Below are positions 54,981 through 62,834 of a DNA stretch of 64,000 nt, piece by piece. Source of the stretch: an uncultured Sphingobacteriaceae bacterium (GTDB lineage Bacteria > Bacteroidota > Bacteroidia > Sphingobacteriales > Sphingobacteriaceae); assembly GCA_946480915.1 (NCBI GenBank), contig CAMLLO010000017.1, positions 1 to 64,000 on the forward strand, written 5' to 3'. The position numbers and the translations under genes were made by a program. The stretch's first letter is position 1; every line of letters begins with the position of its first letter. The notes beneath the pieces were generated by a model. The model had not been told where the DNA came from, ran no database searches, and saw nothing but the letters and a program-made list of their open reading frames with translations.

Positions 54981-55005
54981 AATGCATTTATTGCGTTCTA
55001 CTTTG
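54977..55005 (+). terminator. terminator at the end of aroB
   Basis: GTAGAATGC (54977-54985) pairs with GCGTTCTAC (54993-55001) with one G-T pair, around ATTTATT, and is followed by TTTGT. The first arm includes the aroB stop codon. Confidence 0.7.
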
Positions 55006-55067
55006 TCTCATTCCTTCAATGATATAAATTAAGCTCGTAATTCGTAAACGAAATTTCTTCATTGTTT

Positions 55068-55268
55068 TTAACTGCAGCCCTGCTGTACCTGCAAGTCCTC
55101 GCGTTTTACCTTTCCCTGTCTCACGTACAAACGCTGTGGGCTTTTCGTGCCATCAGGTTTAGTAAGCAAAGTAGGCACTTCTATTGTACAGTGTGCCCAG
55201 CTTTTATTTTTTAAGTTCCGCAACGGTCTCTTCCTCCTTGATCCACTTAATGTTATATTTTTTCTCAA
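55068..55268 (-). pseudogene. shifted-frame tail after the polysaccharide deacetylase
   Basis: A 66-residue frame on the minus strand overlaps the last 65 bases of the deacetylase. Only its unshared part (about 55068-55203) looks coding: SWAHCTIEVPTLLTKPDGTK, then SPQRLYVRQGKVKRED. Removing one A from the run of six at 55207-55212 would fuse it in frame to the deacetylase (ELKNKSWAHC), so it may be a tail cut off by a homopolymer slip, or a sequencing error. It has no convincing start of its own. Confidence 0.35.
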
Positions 55269-56292
55269 GACCAGGTTTTAACTGATCCTTCAATTTTTCC
55301 GGCGCTGATATCGTTTTTGGATCTCCATCCGACACAAAACGAGTTTTATGTTTTATCTGGCTCTTCATAAACGTCTCAGGATTTTCGGTATGCTCACCTG
55401 CCTGCACACGCTGAATGGCTAAAGGTTTAAAGTCCTTTGAAAAGGGAGATACCGAACTCACCGAACCTACCAGCAGTACTGCCTGATGATTGTATTTTAT
55501 TCCTTCAAATTCTCCCTTCGATTCAAGAGCTCGATTTTTTGCGTGCATTCCTAAGGGCAAGGCCATCGTTTTCACTTCGTAGTCGGGTAAAAACTCTCTA
55601 ATCTCTTTAACAAACATAGAAAGATGCTTCTGAACCTCCGCGTCACTTAATTTAGAAAGCATGGAATGATACCAGTTATGACTGCCTACTTCATATCCGT
55701 TTTGAACCAGCCATTCTAATTTCTGCTTTTTATACTCGGGCTGAGCAAATAATCTGAGCGTAGGTTTAATAGCCGGCAAGACATAGAAGGTTGCCGTTAT
55801 CGGGAAGTCCTTATGCTTCTTTTTGAAATCTTCCATAATTCCCAAAGCACATTCAGGATCTATTACCAGTTGCCCGTTCTTTTCAATATAACGAAATTGA
55901 CCTGCGCTCGAGTCGTCAAGGGTAATAGCAAAAGGTGTTTTTCCCGCAGGTACGTTTATGTTTCCATGGGCAATATCCAAAACAGATACCGGATAAAAAC
56001 CATTATCATAAAGCATTTGCAAGTCTTTACGAAAGTTTTCCGGAGTTCTCCTCCACCTGTCTTCAGGATAACCGATCAGGTGATATTCCAAAACCATTAC
56101 TTTGCCAAGCTCATTGGGCGTATAAGGTAAATTTGTCGCCTGAGCTTCTGTTGTAACGGCAGGTTTACTTACAGTGTTAGTCAAAGAATCATTTTTTGTT
56201 AACTCTTTGTTATTGCCTTGAGAACATGAAATGAGAAAAAGATTCGAAAATGTAAAGGCTGCGATGAGTGCACCTTTTCCGGATAACATCAT
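55204..56292 (-). CDS. polysaccharide deacetylase-family lipoprotein
   Basis: A 362-residue protein with a lipoprotein signal (SNLFLISC, then SQGNNKEL). The NodB-type core is present: VLEYHLIGYPEDRW near 69, FAITLDDSSAGQFRY near 120 (metal-binding Asp pair; the usual Gly after DD is Ser), and the metal-site His pair in VGSHNWYHSMLSKL (about 207). The catalytic barrel likely removes N-acetyl or related acyl groups from a surface polysaccharide. Its end falls in a run of six A, with in-phase coding beyond if one base is dropped. The 234 bases upstream hold no gene. Confidence 0.85.
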   Translation of the reverse strand: MMLSGKGALIAAFTFSNLFLISCSQGNNKELTKNDSLTNTVSKPAVTTEAQATNLPYTPNELGKVMVLEYHLIGYPEDRWRRTPENFRKDLQMLYDNGFYPVSVLDIAHGNINVPAGKTPFAITLDDSSAGQFRYIEKNGQLVIDPECALGIMEDFKKKHKDFPITATFYVLPAIKPTLRLFAQPEYKKQKLEWLVQNGYEVGSHNWYHSMLSKLSDAEVQKHLSMFVKEIREFLPDYEVKTMALPLGMHAKNRALESKGEFEGIKYNHQAVLLVGSVSSVSPFSKDFKPLAIQRVQAGEHTENPETFMKSQIKHKTRFVSDGDPKTISAPEKLKDQLKPGLEKKYNIKWIKEEETVAELKK

Positions 56293-56503
56293 AGAATAGA
56301 TAATTTAATGAATTTTGCCTTCTGAAGAATTGTTCAATATTACGGTTATTGAACGAAATTTCGCATTGATATTGTATTGAAATTTACTTAAAGAAATGAG
56401 TCTTCCTTAAAATTCTGAACATAAAAAATGGCACCTCCCACACTCGTTGTCTTTTCACTACAACAATGAATTGGAGATACCATAAATAAAGGTATTTTCT
56501 CAG

Positions 56504-56520
56504 CCTGCTGAAACAGCAGG
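56504..56520. repeat. short hairpin after the Fn3 lipoprotein gene
   Basis: CCTGCTG (56504-56510) and CAGCAGG (56514-56520) around AAA, 7 bases past the stop codon at 56527. No T-run follows on the minus strand. The stem resembles the AAGCAGG/CCTGCTT hairpin near 6671 and the GAGCAGGTC hairpin at 33925. Confidence 0.55.
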
Positions 56521-56526
56521 TGTTTA

Positions 56527-57219
56527 TTAATTCACTTTAAGTATATACACGGCAGACTCAGAAGTATTCCCTTTTGCATCCTTTGCTATCACCTTCCAGT
56601 AGTACGTGGTATTTGCTGTGACGCTCACATCATCAAGCTTTTTCGTTGCAATATTCGCCTGGAGCAAAGGAATAGTTGTGCTGTTAGTACCCAGAAACAC
56701 GTCATAACCAGCCAGATCGTTGTCTGCATCTTCTGCACTCCAACTTAGATTTATTTTACCGTTCACTGCAGTTACTGCTTGTCGCATAGCCGGCACCAGG
56801 TTATCTGGCGGGAAGGGAGCATAAGAGGCAGTTACCTGACCTGCACTATAAAACTTCCATATATCGCTGGTACCCACCGCAGTGCTGGCTGCGGATTTAG
56901 AGATAACAAACCATGAATATGGTGTATTACTGGCCAGGGTTACCGACAACTGAGTCGCGGTAGTCGTTTGGGTGATCATCGCTCCGCTAAGCAGATTTTT
57001 TATATGTACCTCATAACTCTCAGTATTAGCCGAAGCATTCCATTTTAAAGTTACAGAGCTCGTTGTTGCCGACAACACTGTCCCTTCAGTGCATGCTTCA
57101 TTGGCCGCGGGTGAAACAAGAACGGCCTTATCCGGTGCAAGGGAAGGTTGAGGGTCCTTCTTTTTTTTACAAGCTGATACGCTTAAAAACAATAATATTA
57201 TAATTAGTATTTGCTTCAT
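56527..57219 (-). CDS. Fn3-type lipoprotein, partner of the pectinesterase cargo
   Basis: A 230-residue lipoprotein (lipobox SVSAC, Cys17, then KKKKDPQP) with two fibronectin-III-like domains (about 32-122 and 132-229; SSVTLKWNASANTESYEVHI, NGKINLSWSAEDADNDLAGY, TYYWKVIAKDAKGNTSESAV). About half of its residues match the protein at 34298-34987, including the order of all landmarks. As in that pair, its start overlaps the upstream cargo stop by 4 bases. The positive charges after the Cys are common in Bacteroidota lipoproteins. Function is unknown; a role in holding or exporting the cargo is inference. Confidence 0.85.
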   Translation of the reverse strand: MKQILIIILLFLSVSACKKKKDPQPSLAPDKAVLVSPAANEACTEGTVLSATTSSVTLKWNASANTESYEVHIKNLLSGAMITQTTTATQLSVTLASNTPYSWFVISKSAASTAVGTSDIWKFYSAGQVTASYAPFPPDNLVPAMRQAVTAVNGKINLSWSAEDADNDLAGYDVFLGTNSTTIPLLQANIATKKLDDVSVTANTTYYWKVIAKDAKGNTSESAVYILKVN

Positions 57220-60200
57220 TTCTTTAAAATTTTAGATGAACTTTCACTGATTCCTGTCTTAACTTTAATAACATACATGCCTTCTGGCAGATCTGAAAGA
57301 CTTACCTGCACAATGCCATTCTGAACCGGACGAAGAGCCGCGTACCGAATGGTTCCGCTCAAATCTGTTAAACTAACATTAGCTGAAGATGAAGAATCGT
57401 TACCCATGTTTATGAACACATTTTGGTCAAAGGGATTAGGATAAATCTTGTGACCATCTGATACAAAAACGCTTTTCTCTATTGTCCCCTGGCAATCTTT
57501 GCCCGTACTCACACTAATCGTATTCAAACCATCCGACAAGGGCAAGGTAATAGACTGTGAGCTGGTTTGATAAGTCTTATCGTTAAGCTGAACCAAATAA
57601 ACTTCGCCGCCGGACAGGTTGAGAATTACCATCTTGTCTAAGCTTTTAACTACAGAATAAACACTTAAAGGCTGAGGTTCTTTAATTGTCAAATCGAAAC
57701 ACTGACTGTAATCAGCCTGACCGTCAACCGTGATACAAACTTTATATGCCCCGGCGCTTAAAGACGGAATTTCGAGGGTACTTGTAAAAGGGAGTACCTG
57801 GTTCGCTCCGTTTACTACAACACTGGCTTTATAAGCAAGGCTTTGAGCTGCGGTGATCTTGATCTTTCCATTATTTTGTGAAGAACATACCTCGTCTGAG
57901 GCCGACACCTGAAAGTTATTAGCTGCCAGTTTAAACCGGTCGGCAACCACTAAGGTTCTGGTTACCGGCGCAGCCGCAGAGAAATTGCCATTTCCAACCT
58001 GTGAGGCTGTTATATCCGTACTTCCTACTCCTCTTATCTGTACAATCCCGTTCACAACTTCGGCGACTGTAGTATTACTACTGAAATAGCTTACAGGCAA
58101 GGCCGAACTTGATGTGGCGCCAGCCGCAAAATCGGCGTCCGTAATTATTTTTGCGGGGATAACATTAAAGGTGATCGTTTGGGCTTGCTGAGCCGCACTT
58201 ACAACCAAATCTCTGCTCACAGGCGTAGCTGCTTGCCAGCTGGTGTTTCCAGCCTGAGATGCGGTAATAGTCGTAGTTCCAGTCCCTGAAATATGGATCT
58301 TTCCGTTTACGATATTGGCTACTGCGGTATTGCTGCTGCTTAAACTTACCGCTAAACCTGAAGTGGCTGTAGCACCCGCATCGAAATCGGCATCTGTTAC
58401 AACTTTCGCAGACAAGGCATTAAAAGTTATCGTTTGGGATGGTTTAGCGATTACTTCATTGCTTATAATACTAAGAGCTCCATATTCACTAACCGATTGG
58501 ACTGCATAAGCATGCGCTACTCCTGCAACAGGATTGGCATCGGTGTACTGAAGGTTGGTTGTAAACCCTATGACCTTTTTGTCGCGAAGAATGATGTAAA
58601 GCCGGGTGTATGGCACACTGGTCCAGCTTAGCGTAGAACTACTTATTTGAACATTTGAAGGAACTCCCGGAGCTTCGGCAATCATTCTCGGATCCCAGGT
58701 ATCGCCACTGCGCATGATGACATTTTCGTATGTATAGGTTGCTGCCTCTGCATCAGTAAGGCTATTTTTTGCCGTACCTTTTACGGTGCTGGTTACATTA
58801 CCATTGGCATCCTTAACATCGTATTCATAGTTTGAAATGCGTTGCGATAAATCAACAGGATTGCCATTTGCATCCATTGTTCCGTAATCAGCAAAAATAG
58901 CTGGTATAGCACCCATTTTAAAATACCAGCCCGCCGGATAAATATTCGTCTTTAGTGTAGTATTTAGAAATACTGTTTTAGGAGAGTTTTGCCAAGGGCG
59001 GCCATAATATGTGGTTGCCGTGCCGCTCACTTTATCCTGATCTATGGTACAATTGCTGAATACATATCCCCATAGCGTTCCTGTGTTATGACTTGGAGCA
59101 ACAATATAACCTCCATCTTTTCGGGTAACAGTAATCGTGCAATTGTCGAAAAACACATCTGCACCACCATAGATAAAATCTACCGCTCCTTCAATCTTTG
59201 TGTTTTTTATATAATGACGATCCGAAGTTCGATTATAAGACGTCAGATAAGTATCCTGATAACTTCTCAGGTAACAATTATTCATCGTAAAATGATTGTT
59301 AGGCGTATATAAAGCTAAAGCCTGCGGGCCTGCCTGGCTCTCGTAACCATAACTGTTTTCGAAAATAATATTCTCAAAATAACAGTCTGATGAATTTACC
59401 ACCATGGTTGCGCCCTGGCTTACATGGTAAACCGTTGTTCCTTTACCATCATCGCCTGATAAACGGTTGTCAGAAATAATCACACTATCTCTTTTCTGGC
59501 CAATTAAATGAATGAAGGGTTTGTTTGACGGAATATCATGATGACCGGTATATTTCCCATTTTTTATAAAAATAACCCAGGGTGTTGTACTACTGGCGGG
59601 AGCGGCAGCAATGGCACTAATTATGGAAGTATAATCACCGGTGCCGTCTTTAGCAACTACAGCATCAAAAAGCTTTTTAACAGGCTCTAACCTTGCACTC
59701 GTTTTAAATTTTAAAGTTAGCCCGGCAAATGCATTCCCCGAAAGGTCGGTTAGTGCTCCAGCTGGAACGGTAAAGGTATATTCAGTGTTATAATTGAGTT
59801 TTTCATATTTGAAGGTAACTGTTTTAGAACCGTAAATTCCTGTTAAAACTGTTGAGCCAAGCGTTATATTACCGGCGCCAACGTTGGCCTTTTCATCAAA
59901 AGTAAGAACTATGGATCCGTTTATAGAAGCGGTCGCAGATCCTTCAACCGGCACAGTTGAAACTAAGATTGGGGCCTGCGTATCAACGACAATTTCTTTA
60001 TCCGCAAAAACAAAGATGTTTGTAAATGCCGTTCCATCATTATCGGTACCTTCATTTAATATCGGACTGGTTTCATCGGCAATCCAGCGCAGGTAAACTT
60101 TGTCTTTCCCCTGAGCGACAACAGGCAAAATGGCATTCAGATCCTTCCATCCTGTGTTATACACGCTCGTGATATCGACTCTGGCTAATTCAGTATACGT

Positions 60201-61535
60201 GACATCATCCAATGAGTATTGTAACATCTGCACGGAGTATGCCTGATAATTTGCACTCACCATAGATTTAACCTGAATGTTTTTATACCCTGTGGTAGCA
60301 AATTGGGCCTTAACATACCTCCGTTTAGTTTTAAATTCTGAGCCCGTTGTCCAGAAGCGAAAATTGGGATAAGATGGTGAAAATGCCCCCGCATTAGCTA
60401 ACCATCCGACCGGACTTCCCGTAGGTTCATAAGAAGAGATTAGTCCGGTATTTGTGGTTTCCGAATAAAAATCGCCGGCCCTGCTCTGCTTCGGATCTGC
60501 AGCCTTAAAGTCCCAGCCTACGATAAACGGAATCTGGTCAAAGGTTGCTGTAAAAGACTTATTGCCATTTACTGTGACAGTCCTCTCAGGTGTGGTAGAA
60601 TTATCCTCCCAATAGCTAAAGTTTGTAACAGCATTGGGTACAACCTTCATCGAAACCTGTGTTCCTTCTTCATATTTTCCATTTGTGGGTTGCGGTGTCA
60701 ACAACACCTGCCCCCATGTCGACCCTGCAATGGCTACATTAAAGGTGTATGTTGGTTTCGTTTCAAAAACAGCTTTTATCTTTTGTTTTGAATTTACAGT
60801 AACAACATATGGATTAGTGGTTGAAAGATCTGCTTCAGTAGAATCCACCCATTTAACAAACTTATAACCAAAAGCAGGTGTGGCTTGCAGGCTTACAGCT
60901 GCACCCTGATCATAACTGTCGCTATTGGGAGTTCTCGTTACCGTACCCGCTTCAGGGATATTTAAACTAGTTATAAGTGGATATTGAGGATTAGTAGAAA
61001 CATAATTGCCAAAGATCTTAAGACTGAACATATAAGCATTTTGCGTCTCATTCAAATTTGTAAACTTAATTGCAACATTGCTTTCATTTATGTTAACTGA
61101 AACTTCCTGTCCGGACGACGGTGTGGCATATGTGCTGTAAATGGCTACCCAATCGGCATCAGTCGCGCCTTTTTTCCACAATTTAAATCCACGGCTGCTT
61201 CCTGTAGCGCCATGCTGAAACACCACTTTGGTAATCGATTTCAGGGGCGAGAGTTCCATATAAGAACCAACTACCTTTTCGGCCTTGACATACCCTGTCG
61301 AAACAAGCGTGTAATTGAATCTCGTCTCGTCTCTCCCCGTTGGAACAACAGAAATCTGATTGAATTTGAAATTCAAAGTCTCGCCGGAGAAATCAGTGGT
61401 TTTGGATACTGTTTGTTCTGTGGTGGATGTCAGCGCATCCCAGTTTTGAAAATCAGTGGAATACAACAGCTTTTCCTGAGCCCATGTACTTTGTGCAAAC
61501 AACAGTGCTAAAAGTAAGTAGAAATGTTTCCTCAT
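57216..61535 (-). CDS. multidomain pectinesterase (CE8) with T9SS sorting tail
   Basis: A 1439-residue secreted protein (signal ending STWAQ, about 20). N-terminal beta domain (to about 185), two InlB-type repeats (about 190-335, FGYKFVKWVDSTEAD), a beta domain (about 340-515), Big_5 Ig-like domain (about 520-612), a pectin methylesterase helix (about 622-900) with Asp761 in SYQDTYLTSY and Asp786 in VDFIYGG plus YYGRPWQ, an Fn3-like stretch, two Ig-like repeats starting QTITFN (about 1050-1200), then the same tail as GH74 with a T9SS sorting end (IYPNPFDQNVFINMGNDSS). It de-esterifies pectin. It is monocistronic apart from its lipoprotein partner. Confidence 0.9.
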   Translation of the reverse strand: MRKHFYLLLALLFAQSTWAQEKLLYSTDFQNWDALTSTTEQTVSKTTDFSGETLNFKFNQISVVPTGRDETRFNYTLVSTGYVKAEKVVGSYMELSPLKSITKVVFQHGATGSSRGFKLWKKGATDADWVAIYSTYATPSSGQEVSVNINESNVAIKFTNLNETQNAYMFSLKIFGNYVSTNPQYPLITSLNIPEAGTVTRTPNSDSYDQGAAVSLQATPAFGYKFVKWVDSTEADLSTTNPYVVTVNSKQKIKAVFETKPTYTFNVAIAGSTWGQVLLTPQPTNGKYEEGTQVSMKVVPNAVTNFSYWEDNSTTPERTVTVNGNKSFTATFDQIPFIVGWDFKAADPKQSRAGDFYSETTNTGLISSYEPTGSPVGWLANAGAFSPSYPNFRFWTTGSEFKTKRRYVKAQFATTGYKNIQVKSMVSANYQAYSVQMLQYSLDDVTYTELARVDITSVYNTGWKDLNAILPVVAQGKDKVYLRWIADETSPILNEGTDNDGTAFTNIFVFADKEIVVDTQAPILVSTVPVEGSATASINGSIVLTFDEKANVGAGNITLGSTVLTGIYGSKTVTFKYEKLNYNTEYTFTVPAGALTDLSGNAFAGLTLKFKTSARLEPVKKLFDAVVAKDGTGDYTSIISAIAAAPASSTTPWVIFIKNGKYTGHHDIPSNKPFIHLIGQKRDSVIISDNRLSGDDGKGTTVYHVSQGATMVVNSSDCYFENIIFENSYGYESQAGPQALALYTPNNHFTMNNCYLRSYQDTYLTSYNRTSDRHYIKNTKIEGAVDFIYGGADVFFDNCTITVTRKDGGYIVAPSHNTGTLWGYVFSNCTIDQDKVSGTATTYYGRPWQNSPKTVFLNTTLKTNIYPAGWYFKMGAIPAIFADYGTMDANGNPVDLSQRISNYEYDVKDANGNVTSTVKGTAKNSLTDAEAATYTYENVIMRSGDTWDPRMIAEAPGVPSNVQISSSTLSWTSVPYTRLYIILRDKKVIGFTTNLQYTDANPVAGVAHAYAVQSVSEYGALSIISNEVIAKPSQTITFNALSAKVVTDADFDAGATATSGLAVSLSSSNTAVANIVNGKIHISGTGTTTITASQAGNTSWQAATPVSRDLVVSAAQQAQTITFNVIPAKIITDADFAAGATSSSALPVSYFSSNTTVAEVVNGIVQIRGVGSTDITASQVGNGNFSAAAPVTRTLVVADRFKLAANNFQVSASDEVCSSQNNGKIKITAAQSLAYKASVVVNGANQVLPFTSTLEIPSLSAGAYKVCITVDGQADYSQCFDLTIKEPQPLSVYSVVKSLDKMVILNLSGGEVYLVQLNDKTYQTSSQSITLPLSDGLNTISVSTGKDCQGTIEKSVFVSDGHKIYPNPFDQNVFINMGNDSSSSANVSLTDLSGTIRYAALRPVQNGIVQVSLSDLPEGMYVIKVKTGISESSSKILKK

Positions 61536-61999
61536 ACAGTTTACATTAAAAGGTTAATAATTAGAGCTTATATTCAGAGAGTGCTTAATCCAATCTCATT
61601 TGTTTTATAATTAACGATCCTGAAAATGCGCCACAGCCATATTTTTCAACGACTTATTATACTGCATTTAACAACGAAACATGCTTTTTCAGGACTTATT
61701 ATTGATAATTGGTTGCTCAAGTGTAGTACATTTACAAACCAAAATGAAGAAGATGAAAGGAAATTTTTGTGCAAACGATACCGGCAACGTTGCCGGGAAA
61801 ATGGAACGGGATATCGTTGATCCAAAAAATTGAGTTTGCAATTTTTACCGGCGAATTGTCGCTGCCGACACCGGGTAATACATTGGTTTTCTGATGTAAG
61901 AGATGTTGGTACTTGAAATTTATGAGATTAAATAGATCGCGCGCAAGAAAAGACATCCTGAAGGATTAACGCCAATATATTTATAAGAATAAGGCGATC
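61536..61999. other. 464-base spacer upstream of the pectinesterase
   Basis: The only marked element is a perfect palindrome at 61781-61796 (own entry) with AACGATA and TATCGTT on either side. Short frames on both strands across it have no family features, so I do not call a gene. The pectinesterase promoter should lie here. Confidence 0.55.
61781..61796. promoter_or_regulatory. perfect 16-bp palindrome, candidate LacI-type operator
   Basis: CCGGCAACGTTGCCGG is its own reverse complement, with an AACGTT centre as in LacI/GalR-family operators. It lies about 246 bases upstream of the pectinesterase start. AACGATA just before and TATCGTT after form a second, outer inverted repeat. The regulator is unknown. 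Confidence 0.55.
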
Positions 62000-62587
62000 T
62001 TACACCGACTTTCTCACAAACTTGGTAAGAATAACAATAGTATCCCCGTTTACCTTTCCTTCTATTTGCTCGGCATTATCATGTACAAGCCGAATTTTCC
62101 GAACGATTGTTCCTTTCGGAGCGATATAATTGGTACCTTTTACATTCAGGTTTTCAGTGAGAATCACTGTGTCTCCTGATTCTAAAACTACTCCATAACT
62201 ATCCTTATGAATAACCCGTTCTGCTTCCAATGCATCTTCAGCATTGGCCCATTCAACAAGAGATTCATCGAGATATGCAGCTTCCATAGCGTCTCTCGCC
62301 CATTCCTCAGAAGACAATTTTTTCAATATTTTATACGAAAGGACCTGAACTGCCGGCACTTCGCTCCAGATACTCCCTTCAAGACTGCGCCAGTGGTGTA
62401 TATTTGTATAATTTTCCGCTTTTATCTGATCAAAGCAATCCCTGCACAATACCACCTGACTGTCTGCTGAGTCATCACTTTTTGGAGGAACTGCATATGC
62501 GATCAAATTATCGTCCTGCTTACCGCAAAGCTCGCAGGCGTGGTTGCTTCTATTTTGGAGTTGTGTGCTTATTGCCATTTCCTGCAA
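62000..62587 (-). CDS. PhnA/YjdM-like zinc-ribbon protein
   Basis: A 195-residue protein. An N-terminal zinc ribbon has CELCGKQDD (about 18) and VLCRDCFDQI (about 47). A helical middle follows (about 65-130), then the PhnA C-terminal beta domain: YGVVLESGDTVILTENLNVKG and APKGTIVRKIRLVHDN, IEGKVNGDTIVILTKFV. The family was named from the E. coli phosphonate operon but is not needed for phosphonate use; its role is unclear. It diverges from the sensor gene at 62835. No operon partner is visible. Confidence 0.85.
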   Translation of the reverse strand: MQEMAISTQLQNRSNHACELCGKQDDNLIAYAVPPKSDDSADSQVVLCRDCFDQIKAENYTNIHHWRSLEGSIWSEVPAVQVLSYKILKKLSSEEWARDAMEAAYLDESLVEWANAEDALEAERVIHKDSYGVVLESGDTVILTENLNVKGTNYIAPKGTIVRKIRLVHDNAEQIEGKVNGDTIVILTKFVRKSV

Positions 62588-62834
62588 AAATAAACTTTAA
62601 TTTATTTTTTAAGGTATTAGTTCTTGCCGAACTCCGCAGCTCCAACACTCTCGGAGCGTATTCAATGAGAGTTTTCATACCCAAAAAAGCTGGGCCCAAT
62701 CATGCTTTTTTTTTCAAAAAAACCTTTCCTGCAAAAAAAATTAATTACCCCTATTGTAAAAATCCAATTACTTCCCACAAACTGTAACCTTAGCAGCAAA
62801 AATCAGTATAGGCATTTAAAAACCGATAGGGTTC

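Noticed and set aside
61732..61956. 74-residue minus-strand frame over the palindrome upstream of the pectinesterase
   Set aside because: It has no signal or domain, and the plus strand holds an equally short frame, so neither is supported.
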